A DNA stretch of 64,000 nucleotides from NCBI RefSeq assembly GCF_022348085.1, contig NZ_JAKRFN010000009.1:124001-188000 (forward strand), in the 5' to 3' direction. This DNA is from Mycobacterium sp. PSTR-4-N. GTDB taxonomy: Bacteria; Actinomycetota; Actinomycetes; Mycobacteriales; Mycobacteriaceae. The notes under the pieces were generated by a model, which ran no database searches, was not told where the DNA came from, and worked only from the letters and a program-made list of their open reading frames with translations. Numbering within the stretch: position 1 is the first letter of the stretch; the number at the start of each line of letters is the position of its first letter. This document shows positions 26,278 through 35,621 of this stretch, piece by piece. The position numbers and the translations under genes are program-made.

Positions 26278-26987
26278 CGCAGGGTCTCCTCGGAGGTCTC
26301 CGGTGTGCGGCCGGGCTGGCCGTACACGTTCTGGTAGCGCTCGAACAGCGCGGTGACGTCATCGGCGTCGATCAGCGGTGGCGCACCGAGCTGACGGGCG
26401 ATGTGCACGGTGCGGGCGACGTCTTCGACCATCACGGCGGCCTTGACCGCGTCGCGGGCGTCGCGGCCGATGGTGAACGGTCCGTGGTTGCGCATCAGTA
26501 CCGCGCGAGACCTGCTGTGCTGCAGCGTCTCCACGATGCCGCGACCGATCGAGTCGTCGCCGATCAGCGCGAACGGGCCGACGGGGATGTCGCCGCCGAA
26601 CTCGTCGGCGATCATCGTCAGCACGCACGGAATCGGCTCGCCGCGTGCGGCCCACGCGGTGGCGTAGGTGGAGTGGGTGTGCACGACACCGCCGACGTGG
26701 GGCATGTGCCGGTACACGTAGGCGTGGGCGGCGGTGTCCGACGACGGGGAGAGCTCTCCGTCGACGAGGGTCCCGTACAGATCGCAGACCACCATGTCCT
26801 GGGCGGTCATCGACTCGTAGTCCGCCCCGGAGGGCTTGATGATCATCAGGTCGCGGCCAGGGACTCGGGCCGAGACGTTGCCCGCGGTCCAGATCACCAG
26901 TTCGTACTGGGTGAGGTGGCGGTGCAGCTCGCAGACCTGCCGGCGCAGATCTGCGATGGCGGCGTCGACGTCGGAGGTGATCGTCAC
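26274..26987 (-). CDS. araD: L-ribulose-5-phosphate 4-epimerase
   Basis: A 237-residue class II aldolase-fold epimerase converting L-ribulose 5-phosphate to D-xylulose 5-phosphate for the pentose phosphate pathway. It has the phosphate-binding GNVSAR and KPSG segments and the zinc-binding [12 protein letters not shown] further His lies in [10 protein letters not shown]. The GTG start at 26987 overlaps the kinase stop codon by four bases and gives the normal family length; the frame is open much further upstream, but that part belongs to the kinase gene region on another frame. Confidence 0.93.
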   Translation of the reverse strand: MTITSDVDAAIADLRRQVCELHRHLTQYELVIWTAGNVSARVPGRDLMIIKPSGADYESMTAQDMVVCDLYGTLVDGELSPSSDTAAHAYVYRHMPHVGGVVHTHSTYATAWAARGEPIPCVLTMIADEFGGDIPVGPFALIGDDSIGRGIVETLQHSRSRAVLMRNHGPFTIGRDARDAVKAAVMVEDVARTVHIARQLGAPPLIDADDVTALFERYQNVYGQPGRTPETSEETLR

Positions 26988-28651
26988 GACAGAACTCCTA
27001 CGGGTTCGGGGGTGCCGATGCGGCGAAGCCGCCGCATCATGCCGTTGCCGCGGCCGAACCACTCGTAGGCCGCGACGTATTCGCGGTAGAGCTGGTCGTA
27101 GGCAGCGACATTGGCGGGGATCGGGGTGTAGGCATCGCGGATGCGGCGGCCCATCTGCCGGGCGGCGGTGGGCACGTCGGGAAAGGCGCCGGCCGCGGCG
27201 GCGGCGTGAATGGCCGAGCCGAGCGCGGGCGCCTGCGGGGACGGCACCACCGACAGCGGCAGCCCGACGGCGTCGGCGTAGATCTGCATCAAGAGACTGT
27301 TCTTCAGCAGACCGCCGGCGACGACGAGCTCGTTGACCGGGACACCGCTGCGCACGAACGTCTCCACAATCATCCGGGTGCCGAACGCGGTGGCCTCCAG
27401 CAGCGCCCGGTACATGTCGACGCACGTGGTCGCCAGCGTCTGCCCGACCATCACCCCCGAGAGCTCGTGATCGACGAGCACGGAACGGTTTCCGCTGTGC
27501 CAGTCCAGCGCGATCAGGCCATGCTCGCCGACCCGCTGACGGCCGGCCAGCTCGGACAGGTGTTCGTGCAGGGACAGCCCGCGGCGCCGGGCCTCGTTCT
27601 GGTAGCTCTCGGGCACGCAGTTGGCGACGAACCAGCCGAAGATGTCGCCGACCCCGGATTGCCCGGCTTCGTAACCCCAACTGCCGAAGCTGATTCCGTC
27701 GAGCACGACGCCGCACATGCCGGGGACTTCGCGCAACACGTCGGAGTTCATCACGTGACACGTCGAGGTTCCCATGATCGCGACCAGCGATCCCGGGTCG
27801 AGTGCGTCGGCGGCGGCGACGGTGACGTGGGCGTCGACGTTGCCGACGGCGACCGGAATGCCCTGCGGCAGGCCGGTCCAGGCAGCGGCCTGCGCGGTCA
27901 GCGTGCCGGCGCTGTCGCCGAGCCGTCCGATGCGGTGGTCGAGCTTGTCGGTGACGAAGTCGGCGAACTCGGGGCGCACCGCGGCGAGGAAGTCCCGCGA
28001 CGGGTACTCGCCGTCCTGCCGGATGCCCTTGTAGCCGGCGGTACACGCGTTGCGGACGTAGGAGCCACACAGCTGCCAGACGATCCAGTCGGCGGCCTCG
28101 ACGAAGTGGTCCATCTCGTCATACACCTGCGGGTCCTCGTCGAGGATCTCCAAGGCTTTCGCGAATTCCCACTCGCTGGAGATGAGCCCGCCGTAGCGCG
28201 GCAGCCAGGCCTCTTCCCGTCGTGCGGCAACGGTGTTGATGCGGTCGGCCTGCGGCTGGGGGGAATGGTGGCGCCACAGCTTGGCGTAGGCGTGCGGCCG
28301 GTCGGTGAACCCGGCGAGCTCACACAGCGGGGTGCCGTCGCTGCGCACCGGGACCATCGTGCAGGCGGTGAAGTCGGTGCCGATGCCGATGACGTCGGCT
28401 GGGTCGATGCCGGCGGCGGCGACGGCCTCAGGCACCGCGGTGCGCAGCACGTCGACGTAGTCGCTGGGCACCTGCAGCGCCCACTGCGGGGGCAGCCGGT
28501 CGGTGCCGCCGGGCAGGGTGTCGGTCACCACCGCGTGCCGGTAGACGTGCTCGGCGCTGGCCATCTCGTGGCCGTCGCTGACCCGCACCACCAGCGCACG
28601 TCCGGACAGGGTGCCGAAATCGACTCCGACCGTGTATTTCTCACTGCTCAC
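26984..28651 (-). CDS. araB: L-ribulokinase
   Basis: A 555-residue FGGY-family sugar kinase phosphorylating L-ribulose. The N-terminus VGVDFGTLSGRALVV has the ATPase-fold phosphate-1 segment. GTDFTACTMVPV is characteristic of ribulokinases, and the FGGY C-terminal signature region VAGGLLKNSLLMQIYADA is present. It sits between the LacI regulator gene and araD with four-base overlaps on both sides. The order araB-araD-araA with all overlaps indicates one coordinated transcript. Confidence 0.93.
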   Translation of the reverse strand: MSSEKYTVGVDFGTLSGRALVVRVSDGHEMASAEHVYRHAVVTDTLPGGTDRLPPQWALQVPSDYVDVLRTAVPEAVAAAGIDPADVIGIGTDFTACTMVPVRSDGTPLCELAGFTDRPHAYAKLWRHHSPQPQADRINTVAARREEAWLPRYGGLISSEWEFAKALEILDEDPQVYDEMDHFVEAADWIVWQLCGSYVRNACTAGYKGIRQDGEYPSRDFLAAVRPEFADFVTDKLDHRIGRLGDSAGTLTAQAAAWTGLPQGIPVAVGNVDAHVTVAAADALDPGSLVAIMGTSTCHVMNSDVLREVPGMCGVVLDGISFGSWGYEAGQSGVGDIFGWFVANCVPESYQNEARRRGLSLHEHLSELAGRQRVGEHGLIALDWHSGNRSVLVDHELSGVMVGQTLATTCVDMYRALLEATAFGTRMIVETFVRSGVPVNELVVAGGLLKNSLLMQIYADAVGLPLSVVPSPQAPALGSAIHAAAAAGAFPDVPTAARQMGRRIRDAYTPIPANVAAYDQLYREYVAAYEWFGRGNGMMRRLRRIGTPEPVGVLS

Positions 28652-29676
28652 GAAGACTCCTTCGGGGATGCGGTGCTGGCGCGGACGATCAGTTCGGTAG
28701 GGAGCAGGGGCACATTCGCGCTCGATCCCTCGAGGGTCGCCGTCACCAAATCCATGGCGCGGCGACCGATCTCGTGGAAGTCCTGGCGGATCGTGGTGAG
28801 CGCTGGGATCAGGAAGCCCGCCTCGGGGATGTCGTCGAACCCGACGACGCTGACGTCGCCGGGGACCGACAGGCCGGCTTCGGCGAAGGCATGGAGGACG
28901 CCGATCGCCATCTGATCGTTGGCGACGAACACGGCGGTGAAGTCACGGCGGCGGGCGAATTCCTGGCCGATCTCGTAGCCGCGCGCCGGGGTCCAGTCGC
29001 CTTCGCAGGCACGGCGGGGAGTCAGTCCCGCATCCCGCATGGTCTGCTCGTAACCGGTCTGCCGGCCTTTGGCTTCCGTGAAATTCAGGGGCCCGGCGAT
29101 GTGTTCGATCGCGGTGTGGCCGAGGTCGATCAGGTGCGCGGTGGCCTGGCGGGCGCCGTCGATCTGGTCGACGCCGACGCTGAGTCCTCGCCCGGACAGG
29201 TCGCCCTCGACCACGACGAGGGGCAGGTCGGCGTGCGCGGAGTGCACGATCTCGAGCGCGTCCTCCTGCGCGGCGATCATCACGATGGCTTCGACGGACT
29301 GCCGGGTCAGGTGGTCGAGGGCGTCGCGCAGCGACTCGCGGGTGACGTCGGCCAGGGGCACCAGGCTGGTGAAGTAGCCGGCCGCGCGGGCGGCTTCCTG
29401 CACGGACCGCTGGATGCTCGACGGGCCGTAGAGGGCGCTGTTGGTGCCGACGATGCCGATGATGCCCGAGCGGCGGGTCACCAGCGCGCGGGCTGCGGTG
29501 TTGGGCCGGTAGCCGAGTTCCTCGATGGCCTGCTCGACGCGCGCCTTGGTGGCGGGCCGGATGCTCGACGAGCCGTTGATCACCCGCGACACGGTCTGGT
29601 GGCTGACGCCGGCGAGACGCGCCACGTCGGCCATCACCGGCTTGCCGGCGATCGGGGGAGTGGGCTGGGTGCTCAT
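28648..29676 (-). CDS. LacI-family transcriptional regulator of the sugar locus
   Basis: A 342-residue repressor. The N-terminal LacI helix-turn-helix is at about residues 15-60 (VMADVARLAGVSHQTVSRVING), followed by a periplasmic-binding-protein-like effector domain with SVVGFDDIPEAGFL near its end. ATG at 29676 is used because the DNA-binding domain begins shortly after. The gene lies inside the operon it probably controls, between the importer permeases and araB, overlapping both neighbours by four bases. Its likely operators are the TGTTARCGCTCACA sites at 34339-34454, so it should repress both divergent transcripts and its own synthesis. The inducer is presumably an arabinose or galactose derivative. 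Confidence 0.9.
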   Translation of the reverse strand: MSTQPTPPIAGKPVMADVARLAGVSHQTVSRVINGSSSIRPATKARVEQAIEELGYRPNTAARALVTRRSGIIGIVGTNSALYGPSSIQRSVQEAARAAGYFTSLVPLADVTRESLRDALDHLTRQSVEAIVMIAAQEDALEIVHSAHADLPLVVVEGDLSGRGLSVGVDQIDGARQATAHLIDLGHTAIEHIAGPLNFTEAKGRQTGYEQTMRDAGLTPRRACEGDWTPARGYEIGQEFARRRDFTAVFVANDQMAIGVLHAFAEAGLSVPGDVSVVGFDDIPEAGFLIPALTTIRQDFHEIGRRAMDLVTATLEGSSANVPLLPTELIVRASTASPKESS

Positions 29677-30668
29677 CCGGGTTTCCTCACCACTAGTCGT
29701 TGAACCAGGACGAATATCAGCAGCAGAACCCCCGTCATGATGCGGGTCCAATACGAGTCGAGGTTGGCTGCGGTGACGAACGTGCCGATGGTGCCGAGCA
29801 CCAGCACCCCGATCAGCGACCCGAGCACGAAGCCGACACCGCCGGCGAGCAGCACGCCGCCGATGACGGCGGCCGCGATCGCGTCGAGTTCGAGCCCGAT
29901 GCCGTTGAGGCTGTAGCCGGACAGCTTCTGCATCGCGAGCAGCAGGCCGGCCAGCGCCGCGCAGAAGCCGCTGATGGCGTACACCCCGACGCGGGCGCGA
30001 GACGCATTGAGCCCCATCAGCTGTGCGGACTGCCGGTTCCCGCCGACGGCGTAGACGGTTCGGCCGAAACGCGTCTGGTGCAGGATGTAGACCGCGGCCA
30101 CCACGACGACGAGCGCGATCACGACCGTCCACCGGATGAACTTGTCCTCGTAGAGGTAGACGTAGTTCAACCCGATGGCACGCATCACCGGATCGTCGAT
30201 CGGCAAGGTGTCGACGCTGATCACGTAGCAGAGGCCGCGGGCGAGGAACATGCCGGCGAGGGTGACGATGAACGGCTGGACGTCGAAGTATTCGATCACC
30301 AGGCCCATCACGAGCCCGAGCAGCGGACCGACGACCAGCACGGCGGCCAGCGCCAGCGGCGTGGACCACCCCGCACGCAGCGTCGTCGCCACGATCACCG
30401 TGGACAGCGCCACCACCGACCCGACGCTCAGATCGATGCCGCCGGTCAGCAGCACGAACGTCATCCCGACCGCGAGCACGATCAGATAGCTGTTGTCCAC
30501 CAACAGGTTCAGGAACACCTGAGCGGGGCTGGCGAAGTCGAACCGGGTGACGACGGCGACGAACATGACCAGGAACAGCGCCAGTGAGGCGAGCGGCGAC
30601 AGGTAGCGGCCCCGGGCATAGCGGGCGAGGCCGGCGAGGGCGCCGGGCCGGGTGGCGGCGACGGTCAT
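29673..30668 (-). CDS. Sugar ABC permease (YjfF-like)
   Basis: A 331-residue ribose/galactofuranose-type permease of the branched-chain/monosaccharide family, with about nine hydrophobic helices. LLTGGIDLSVGSVVAL is the conserved central motif and YAVGGNRQSAQLMGL is the conserved loop near the ATPase. It is the second of two permeases in the operon, matching the YtfT/YjfF pair of E. coli. It overlaps the other permease gene (30665-30668) and the LacI gene (29673-29676) by four bases. Confidence 0.88.
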   Translation of the reverse strand: MTVAATRPGALAGLARYARGRYLSPLASLALFLVMFVAVVTRFDFASPAQVFLNLLVDNSYLIVLAVGMTFVLLTGGIDLSVGSVVALSTVIVATTLRAGWSTPLALAAVLVVGPLLGLVMGLVIEYFDVQPFIVTLAGMFLARGLCYVISVDTLPIDDPVMRAIGLNYVYLYEDKFIRWTVVIALVVVVAAVYILHQTRFGRTVYAVGGNRQSAQLMGLNASRARVGVYAISGFCAALAGLLLAMQKLSGYSLNGIGLELDAIAAAVIGGVLLAGGVGFVLGSLIGVLVLGTIGTFVTAANLDSYWTRIMTGVLLLIFVLVQRLVVRKPG

Positions 30669-31720
30669 CGCGTCACCACCGGCTCGGGGAGGCGAACCGC
30701 GGCCGGCGTCGCGGGTTGTGCCGTGCGCCTGCGGCGTCGCAGCAGCGCCCGGAACTTCGGGGCCTGCAGCAGGCACACCGCGATCACCACGAGCGACTTG
30801 AACACGAGGGTGGTCTCCGGCGTGATGCCCGCGGTGTAGACCGTGGTGGTCAGTGTCTGGATGATCAACGCGCCCAGAATCGTTCCGGTCAGGCTGAACC
30901 GGCCGCCCAGCAGCGACGTGCCGCCGATGACGACCGCCAGGATCGCGTCCATCTCGATCCACAGCCCGGCGTTGTTGGCGTCGGCGGCCGAGATGTTCGA
31001 GGCGATCATCAACCCGGCGATGCCGGCGCACAACGCACTGAACACGTACACCGCGAACACGATCGAGCGGTGCCGAACCCCGGCGAGCCTGCTGGCCTCG
31101 GGGTTGACACCGACCGATTCGAGCAGCATGCCGAGCGCGGTGCGCCGGGTCAGCACCCCGACGAGGGCGAACACCGCGAGACTGACGAGGATCGCGACCG
31201 GCAGCCCGAGCGCGAACCCGGCACCGAGGACTTTGAACGGCGCGCTGTCGGTGGTGACGATCTGGCCGTCGGTGATGAACAACGCGATGCCGCGGCCCGC
31301 GGTCATCAACACCAGCGTGGCGATGATCGGTTGCACCCCGAACACCGACACCAGGGCGCCGTTCCACAGCCCCAGCAGGACGGCGACGCCGAGCGCGATG
31401 CCCATGGCGGTCAGCACCGTGGCGGGGCTGCCGGGATCGCCGGAGGCAGCGATGTGCGCGCACGCCAGCGCACCGCTGACGGCGACGACGGCGCCGACCG
31501 ACAGGTCGATGCCGCGCGAGGCGATCACCAGCGTCATCCCGAGCGCGACCAGCATCGTGGGGGCGCCGTTGCGCAGGATGTCGATGAGGCTGCCGAACAG
31601 GTGACCGTCCTGCACGCGGATGCTCAGGAAGCTCGGTGTCAGGATCACGTTGACCGCGAGCAGCGCGACGAGCGCCAGCGCGGGCCACAGCAGCGGGGAG
31701 GCGGTCAGCTTCTTGATCAC
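30665..31720 (-). CDS. Sugar ABC permease (YtfT-like)
   Basis: A 351-residue partner permease of the same family, with the central motif VIASRGIDLSVGAVVAV and a late hydrophobic cluster. The loop ESVGVNPEASRLAGV corresponds to the VGGN-type loop of the other permease. The two permeases probably form the heterodimeric channel served by one double-domain ATPase. Start ATG at 31720 overlaps the ATPase stop codon by four bases. Confidence 0.88.
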   Translation of the reverse strand: MIKKLTASPLLWPALALVALLAVNVILTPSFLSIRVQDGHLFGSLIDILRNGAPTMLVALGMTLVIASRGIDLSVGAVVAVSGALACAHIAASGDPGSPATVLTAMGIALGVAVLLGLWNGALVSVFGVQPIIATLVLMTAGRGIALFITDGQIVTTDSAPFKVLGAGFALGLPVAILVSLAVFALVGVLTRRTALGMLLESVGVNPEASRLAGVRHRSIVFAVYVFSALCAGIAGLMIASNISAADANNAGLWIEMDAILAVVIGGTSLLGGRFSLTGTILGALIIQTLTTTVYTAGITPETTLVFKSLVVIAVCLLQAPKFRALLRRRRRTAQPATPAAVRLPEPVVTR

Positions 31721-33231
31721 GCGGCACCGTCCCCGGCGATCAGTGCGGTCAATTCGCGCACACCGCAGTCATTTCCGACCTGCGCGACACACCGGCCCTC
31801 CCGTAGCACCGCGATTCGGTCGCTGATGCGGGCGACTTCGTCGAGCTCGGCGGAGATGAACACGACACCCATGCCGTCGGCGGCCAGGTCGGCGATGAGC
31901 TTCTGGATCTGTGCCTTGGCGCCGACGTCGATGCCGCGGGTGGGTTCGTCGAGGATGAACAGCTGGGGTTCGGTGATGAGCCATCGGGCCAGCAGCACCT
32001 TCTGCTGGTTGCCGCCGCTCAAGTTCTTCACCGGCAGCGAGGCGTTGCGGGGGCGGATGTCGAGCGCTTCCATGTAGCGGTCGACGAGGTCGTCCTTGGC
32101 GGCCCGGGACAGCGGACGGGCGAAGCCGCGGCGGGCCTGCAGAGCGAGGATGAGGTTGTCGCGGATGGAGAGGTCGCCGATGATGCCCTCGCCCTTGCGG
32201 TCCTCGGAGGAGAACGCGATCCGGTGCGCGATCGCGGCGCGGGGGGAGCGCACGGTGGCCGGTGCGCCGTCGATCGCGATCTGTCCGCTGGTCGCGCGGT
32301 CGGCGCCGAACAGCAGGCGCGCCAGCTCCGTTCGGCCCGAGCCGAGCAACCCGGCCAGCCCGACGACCTCACCGCGGTGGATGTCGAGATCCAGCGGCTG
32401 CAGCGCCGGTGCGCGGCCGAGATCGCGGGCGCTGAGCACGACGTCGTCGCTGACCGGCGCGCCGGTCTTGTCGGCGATCTCGTCGAGCGCGGCCAGCTCG
32501 TGGCCGAGCATCGCCGAGATCAGCGCGAGCCGGTCCAGCGTCGCGGTCTCGTACTCACCGACCAGGCGGCCGTTGCGCAGCACGGTCATCCGGTCGGAGA
32601 TCGCATACACCTGGTCGAGGAAGTGCGACACGAACAGGATCGCGGTGCCGGCGTCGCGCAGGCGCCGCATCACCCGGAACAGTTCGGCCACCTCGTCGGC
32701 GTCCAGACTGGAGGTCGGTTCGTCGAGGATCAGCACCCGCGCCGAGACCGCCATCGCGCGTGCGATGGCCACCAGCTGTTGCAGCGCGATCGGATGCGCG
32801 CCCAGCGTGGACCGCGGATCGATCGCCAGGTCGAGCTCGGCGAGCAGCCCGGAGGCCCGGCGATTCATCGCCCGCGAATCGATGCGGCCGAAGCGCCGCG
32901 GCTCACGGCCCAGCAGGATGTTCTCTGCCACCGTCAGATTGGGGCAGAGGTTCACCTCCTGGTACACGGTGCTGATGCCGGCGTCCTGCGCCTGCCGCGG
33001 CGTGGTGAACCGCTGCGGGACGCCGTCGACGGTGATGGAGCCCGCGTCGATGTCGTAGACCCCGGTGAGGGCCTTGATCAGCGTCGACTTCCCGGCGCCG
33101 TTCTCGCCCATCAGCGCGTGGATCTCACCGGGCAGCAGGCGGAACTCCACCCCGTCGAGGGCCTTGACCCCGGGGAAGTCGATCGTGACGTCCCGCATGT
33201 GGACGACCGGGTCGACGGTCGGTGCTGTCAT
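31717..33231 (-). CDS. Sugar ABC ATP-binding protein (YtfR-like, two ATPase domains)
   Basis: A 504-residue tandem ATPase of the ribose/galactose/furanose type. Domain 1 has Walker [10 protein letters not shown] and Walker B ILDEPTSSLDADE. Domain 2 has the degenerate Walker A GLLGSGRTELA usual in this family, signature LSGGNQQK and [14 protein letters not shown]. The frame could begin at 33243, but ATG at 33231 is preferred. It follows the binding-protein gene by 19 bases. It powers uptake of the sugar captured by the YtfQ-like lipoprotein. Confidence 0.9.
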   Translation of the reverse strand: MTAPTVDPVVHMRDVTIDFPGVKALDGVEFRLLPGEIHALMGENGAGKSTLIKALTGVYDIDAGSITVDGVPQRFTTPRQAQDAGISTVYQEVNLCPNLTVAENILLGREPRRFGRIDSRAMNRRASGLLAELDLAIDPRSTLGAHPIALQQLVAIARAMAVSARVLILDEPTSSLDADEVAELFRVMRRLRDAGTAILFVSHFLDQVYAISDRMTVLRNGRLVGEYETATLDRLALISAMLGHELAALDEIADKTGAPVSDDVVLSARDLGRAPALQPLDLDIHRGEVVGLAGLLGSGRTELARLLFGADRATSGQIAIDGAPATVRSPRAAIAHRIAFSSEDRKGEGIIGDLSIRDNLILALQARRGFARPLSRAAKDDLVDRYMEALDIRPRNASLPVKNLSGGNQQKVLLARWLITEPQLFILDEPTRGIDVGAKAQIQKLIADLAADGMGVVFISAELDEVARISDRIAVLREGRCVAQVGNDCGVRELTALIAGDGAA

Positions 33232-33250
33232 GACGGCGTGCACGCGTCGG

Positions 33251-34240
33251 TCAGTACTTGCGCTCGGGCAGGATGGCTTTGGCCTGCGCCTGATCGAACG
33301 TCTGGTCCGGGGTCACGACGCGTGGCGGAACCGGTTCGCCCGCAACCACTTTCTTGGCCAGGTCCATCAGTTGCGGCCCGAGCAGCGGGTTGCACTCGAC
33401 GATGAAGTTCATCTTGCCGTCGGCCAGGGCCTGCATGCCGTCATGCGTGGCGTCGATCGCGACGATCTTGATGTCCTGACCGGGCTTCTTGCCCGCGGCC
33501 TCGATGGCCTCGATCGCGCCAAGGCCCATGTCGTCGTTCTGCGCGAATACCAGATCGATCTTCGGGTTGGCCTTGAGGAAGGCCTCCATCACCTGCTTGC
33601 CGCCGGATCGGGTGAAATCGCCTGACTGCGAGGCGATCACCTTGAGGTTCGGGTTGGTGGCGATGGCCTTGGAGAATCCGGTGCTGCGCTCCAGCGCGGG
33701 GTCCGATCCGGTGGTGCCTTCGAGCTGCACGATGTTCACCGGCCCGGTGGCGTTGGCGAATTCCTTGACCACCCAGTCGCCGGCCCACTGACCCTCCTGG
33801 ACGAAGTCGGCGCCCAGGAACGTCTTGTAGACGTCCTTCTCCTGAGTGTCGACGGCACGGTCGGTCAGGATCACCGGGATGTTGGCATTCTTGGCTTCCA
33901 GCAGGACGGCGTCCCAGCCGGTGCGCACCACGGGACTGAACGCGATCACGTTGACGCGTTGCTGGATGAAGGACCGGATCGCCGAGATCTGGTTCTCCTG
34001 CTTGCCGTTGGCGTCCGAGAACTTCAGGTCGATGTCGGCGGCCTTGGCGGCGTCCTGGATCGAGGTCGTGTTGGCGGTGCGCCAGCCGCTCTCCGCGCCC
34101 ACCTGGGAGAAGCCCATCGTGATCTGGCCGCCGGAGCCGCCACCGCCGCCGGGGGCGTTTCCGGGCGCGGGTCCACTGCCGCAGGCCGCGACCACGCCCG
34201 CCGTTGCGACGGCGAGCATCGCAGAGAGGATTTTCTTCAC
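33251..34240 (-). CDS. Sugar-binding lipoprotein (YtfQ-like)
   Basis: A 329-residue periplasmic binding protein. It has a lipoprotein signal with lipobox VVAAC (Cys at residue 20), then a Gly/Pro-rich linker. The mature domain matches E. coli YtfQ, the galactofuranose-binding protein, through GFSQVGAESGWR, KQENQISAIRSF, SQSGDFTRSGGKQVMEAF and AQNDDMGLGAIEAI. YtfQ-type importers take up furanose sugars (galactofuranose, and arabinose in related systems). With araBDA in the same operon, L-arabinose, probably in furanose form, is the favoured ligand. ATG at 34240 follows AAGGAG; it is the first gene of the minus-strand operon. Confidence 0.9.
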   Translation of the reverse strand: MKKILSAMLAVATAGVVAACGSGPAPGNAPGGGGGSGGQITMGFSQVGAESGWRTANTTSIQDAAKAADIDLKFSDANGKQENQISAIRSFIQQRVNVIAFSPVVRTGWDAVLLEAKNANIPVILTDRAVDTQEKDVYKTFLGADFVQEGQWAGDWVVKEFANATGPVNIVQLEGTTGSDPALERSTGFSKAIATNPNLKVIASQSGDFTRSGGKQVMEAFLKANPKIDLVFAQNDDMGLGAIEAIEAAGKKPGQDIKIVAIDATHDGMQALADGKMNFIVECNPLLGPQLMDLAKKVVAGEPVPPRVVTPDQTFDQAQAKAILPERKY

Positions 34241-34337
34241 GAGGACTCCTTACGGGATGCCATCGGACCAGGTCACGTCCGTGTTCGGCGGGGATCGGCG
34301 ACGTCGGTGACCATGTGACCGGCGTTACACTGCGGCG

Positions 34338-34367
34338 ATGTTAACGCTCACATTCAGACGCTGTCAA
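34338..34367 (-). promoter_or_regulatory. Promoter of the minus-strand arabinose operon
   Basis: Read on the minus strand, TTGACA (34367 to 34362) is a perfect -35. After 18 bases, TAACAT (34343 to 34338) is a fair -10. The -10 overlaps the first operator copy, as expected for a repressor-controlled promoter. The binding-protein gene starts about 100 bases downstream. Confidence 0.55.
34339..34352. promoter_or_regulatory. LacI-type operator copy 1
   Basis: TGTTAACGCTCACA, a near-palindrome centred on a CG step typical of LacI-family operators. It overlaps the -10 of the minus-strand promoter. It differs by one base from copies 2 and 3. Confidence 0.75.
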
Positions 34368-34372
34368 CGATT

Positions 34373-34386
34373 TGTTAGCGCTCACA
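34373..34386. promoter_or_regulatory. LacI-type operator copy 2
   Basis: TGTTAGCGCTCACA, identical to copy 3. It lies between the two divergent -35 elements. It is 34 bases start-to-start from copy 1 and 68 from copy 3, which could support looping or cooperative binding. Confidence 0.75.
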
Positions 34387-34404
34387 TAGATCCGGCGTGA
34401 GCTC

Positions 34405-34434
34405 TTGACAGCGGCGTGAGCCGCGTCACAAGAT
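34405..34434 (+). promoter_or_regulatory. Promoter of the plus-strand ChvE/GguAB operon
   Basis: TTGACA at 34405-34410 is a perfect -35; after 18 bases CAAGAT (34429-34434) is a weak -10. Operator copy 3 begins six bases later, over the expected transcription start. The first gene starts at 34515 behind AACCGGAGGA. Confidence 0.5.
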
Positions 34435-34440
34435 GCTCGA

Positions 34441-34454
34441 TGTTAGCGCTCACA
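34441..34454. promoter_or_regulatory. LacI-type operator copy 3
   Basis: TGTTAGCGCTCACA, identical to copy 2, located just downstream of the plus-strand promoter. It is placed to block transcription initiation of the ChvE-like operon. Confidence 0.75.
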
Positions 34455-34514
34455 TCGTGTTGGCGGCCGACGTGTCGGGCCCGCGGTGAGTGGCAGGACC
34501 AACCGGAGGAATCC

Positions 34515-35621
34515 ATGCGAAAGAGCCTTCTTCGAATCGCGGCCGCGCTGGCCGTGACGGCCTCGCTGGCGACTGCTGCGTGCGGTCGCTCGACCGGACC
34601 CGAGGCCAGCGGTGGCGGGAGCGGGGGTGACCGCGGCGGCACCATCGGCATCGCGATGCCGACCAAGTCCTCAGAGCGGTGGGTCGCCGACGGCGACAAC
34701 ATGGCCAAGCAGTTCCAGCAGCTGGGGTATGAGACCGACCTGCAGTACGGCGACGACGTGGTGCAGAACCAGGTCTCGCAGATCGAGAACATGATCACCA
34801 AGGGCGTCAAGGTGCTCGTCATCGCCCCGATCGACGGATCGTCGCTGACCGACATCCTGCAGCGCGCCGCCGACGCGAAGATCCCGGTGGTCAGCTACGA
34901 CCGGCTGATCCGCGGCTCGGCCAACGTCGACTACTACGCGACGTTCGACAACTTCAAAGTCGGTGTGCTGCAGGCGCAGTACATCGTCGACAAGCTGGGT
35001 GTGGCACAGGGCAAGGGTCCGTTCAACATCGAGCTGTTCGCCGGCTCGCCCGACGACAACAACGCGACGTTCTTCTTCAACGGCGCGATGAGCGTGCTGC
35101 AGCCCTACATCGACAGCGGCAAGCTCGTGGTGCGCAGCGGTCAGACGTCGTTCGACCAGGTGGCGACGCTGCGCTGGGACGGCGGCCTGGCGCAGTCCCG
35201 GATGGACAACCTGCTGAGCCGCTCGTACACCAGTGGCCGGGTGGACGCGGTGCTCTCGCCGTATGACGGCATGTCGCTCGGCATCATCTCGGCGTTGAAG
35301 AGCGCCGGCTACGGCATCCCGGCCAAACCGCTGCCCATCGTCACCGGTCAGGACGCCGAGCTCGCGTCGGTCAAGTCGATCATCGCCGGTGAGCAGACCC
35401 AGACCGTGTTCAAGGACACCCGCGAGCTCGCGAAAGCGGCTGTGCAGATGGCCGATTCGCTGCTGACCGGCGGCAAGCCGGAGGTCAACGACACCACCAC
35501 CTACGACAACGGGGTGAAGGTTGTGCCGTCGTACCTGCTGCAGCCGGTCAGTGTGGACAAGTCGAACTACCAGAAGGTGCTGGTGGACTCCGGCTACTAC
35601 ACCTCCGCGCAGCTGGCCTGA
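34515..35621 (+). CDS. Multiple-sugar-binding lipoprotein (ChvE-like)
   Basis: A 368-residue periplasmic sugar-binding lipoprotein. The signal peptide ends in a lipobox ending TAAC around residue 22, followed by a Gly/Ser-rich linker. The mature part matches the ChvE/XylF group through [42 protein letters not shown] and [12 protein letters not shown]. ChvE proteins bind galactose, arabinose, glucose or xylose. ATG at 34515 has GGAGGA upstream. The stop codon shares a base with the ATG of the ATPase gene (TGATG). Confidence 0.9.
   Translation: MRKSLLRIAAALAVTASLATAACGRSTGPEASGGGSGGDRGGTIGIAMPTKSSERWVADGDNMAKQFQQLGYETDLQYGDDVVQNQVSQIENMITKGVKVLVIAPIDGSSLTDILQRAADAKIPVVSYDRLIRGSANVDYYATFDNFKVGVLQAQYIVDKLGVAQGKGPFNIELFAGSPDDNNATFFFNGAMSVLQPYIDSGKLVVRSGQTSFDQVATLRWDGGLAQSRMDNLLSRSYTSGRVDAVLSPYDGMSLGIISALKSAGYGIPAKPLPIVTGQDAELASVKSIIAGEQTQTVFKDTRELAKAAVQMADSLLTGGKPEVNDTTTYDNGVKVVPSYLLQPVSVDKSNYQKVLVDSGYYTSAQLA

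Noticed and set aside
24166..26337. Open frame of about 720 codons on the plus strand
   Set aside because: It is antisense to the polyol dehydrogenase and araA genes, which have clear catalytic motifs; its translation is low-complexity and typical of the complementary frame of high-GC coding DNA.
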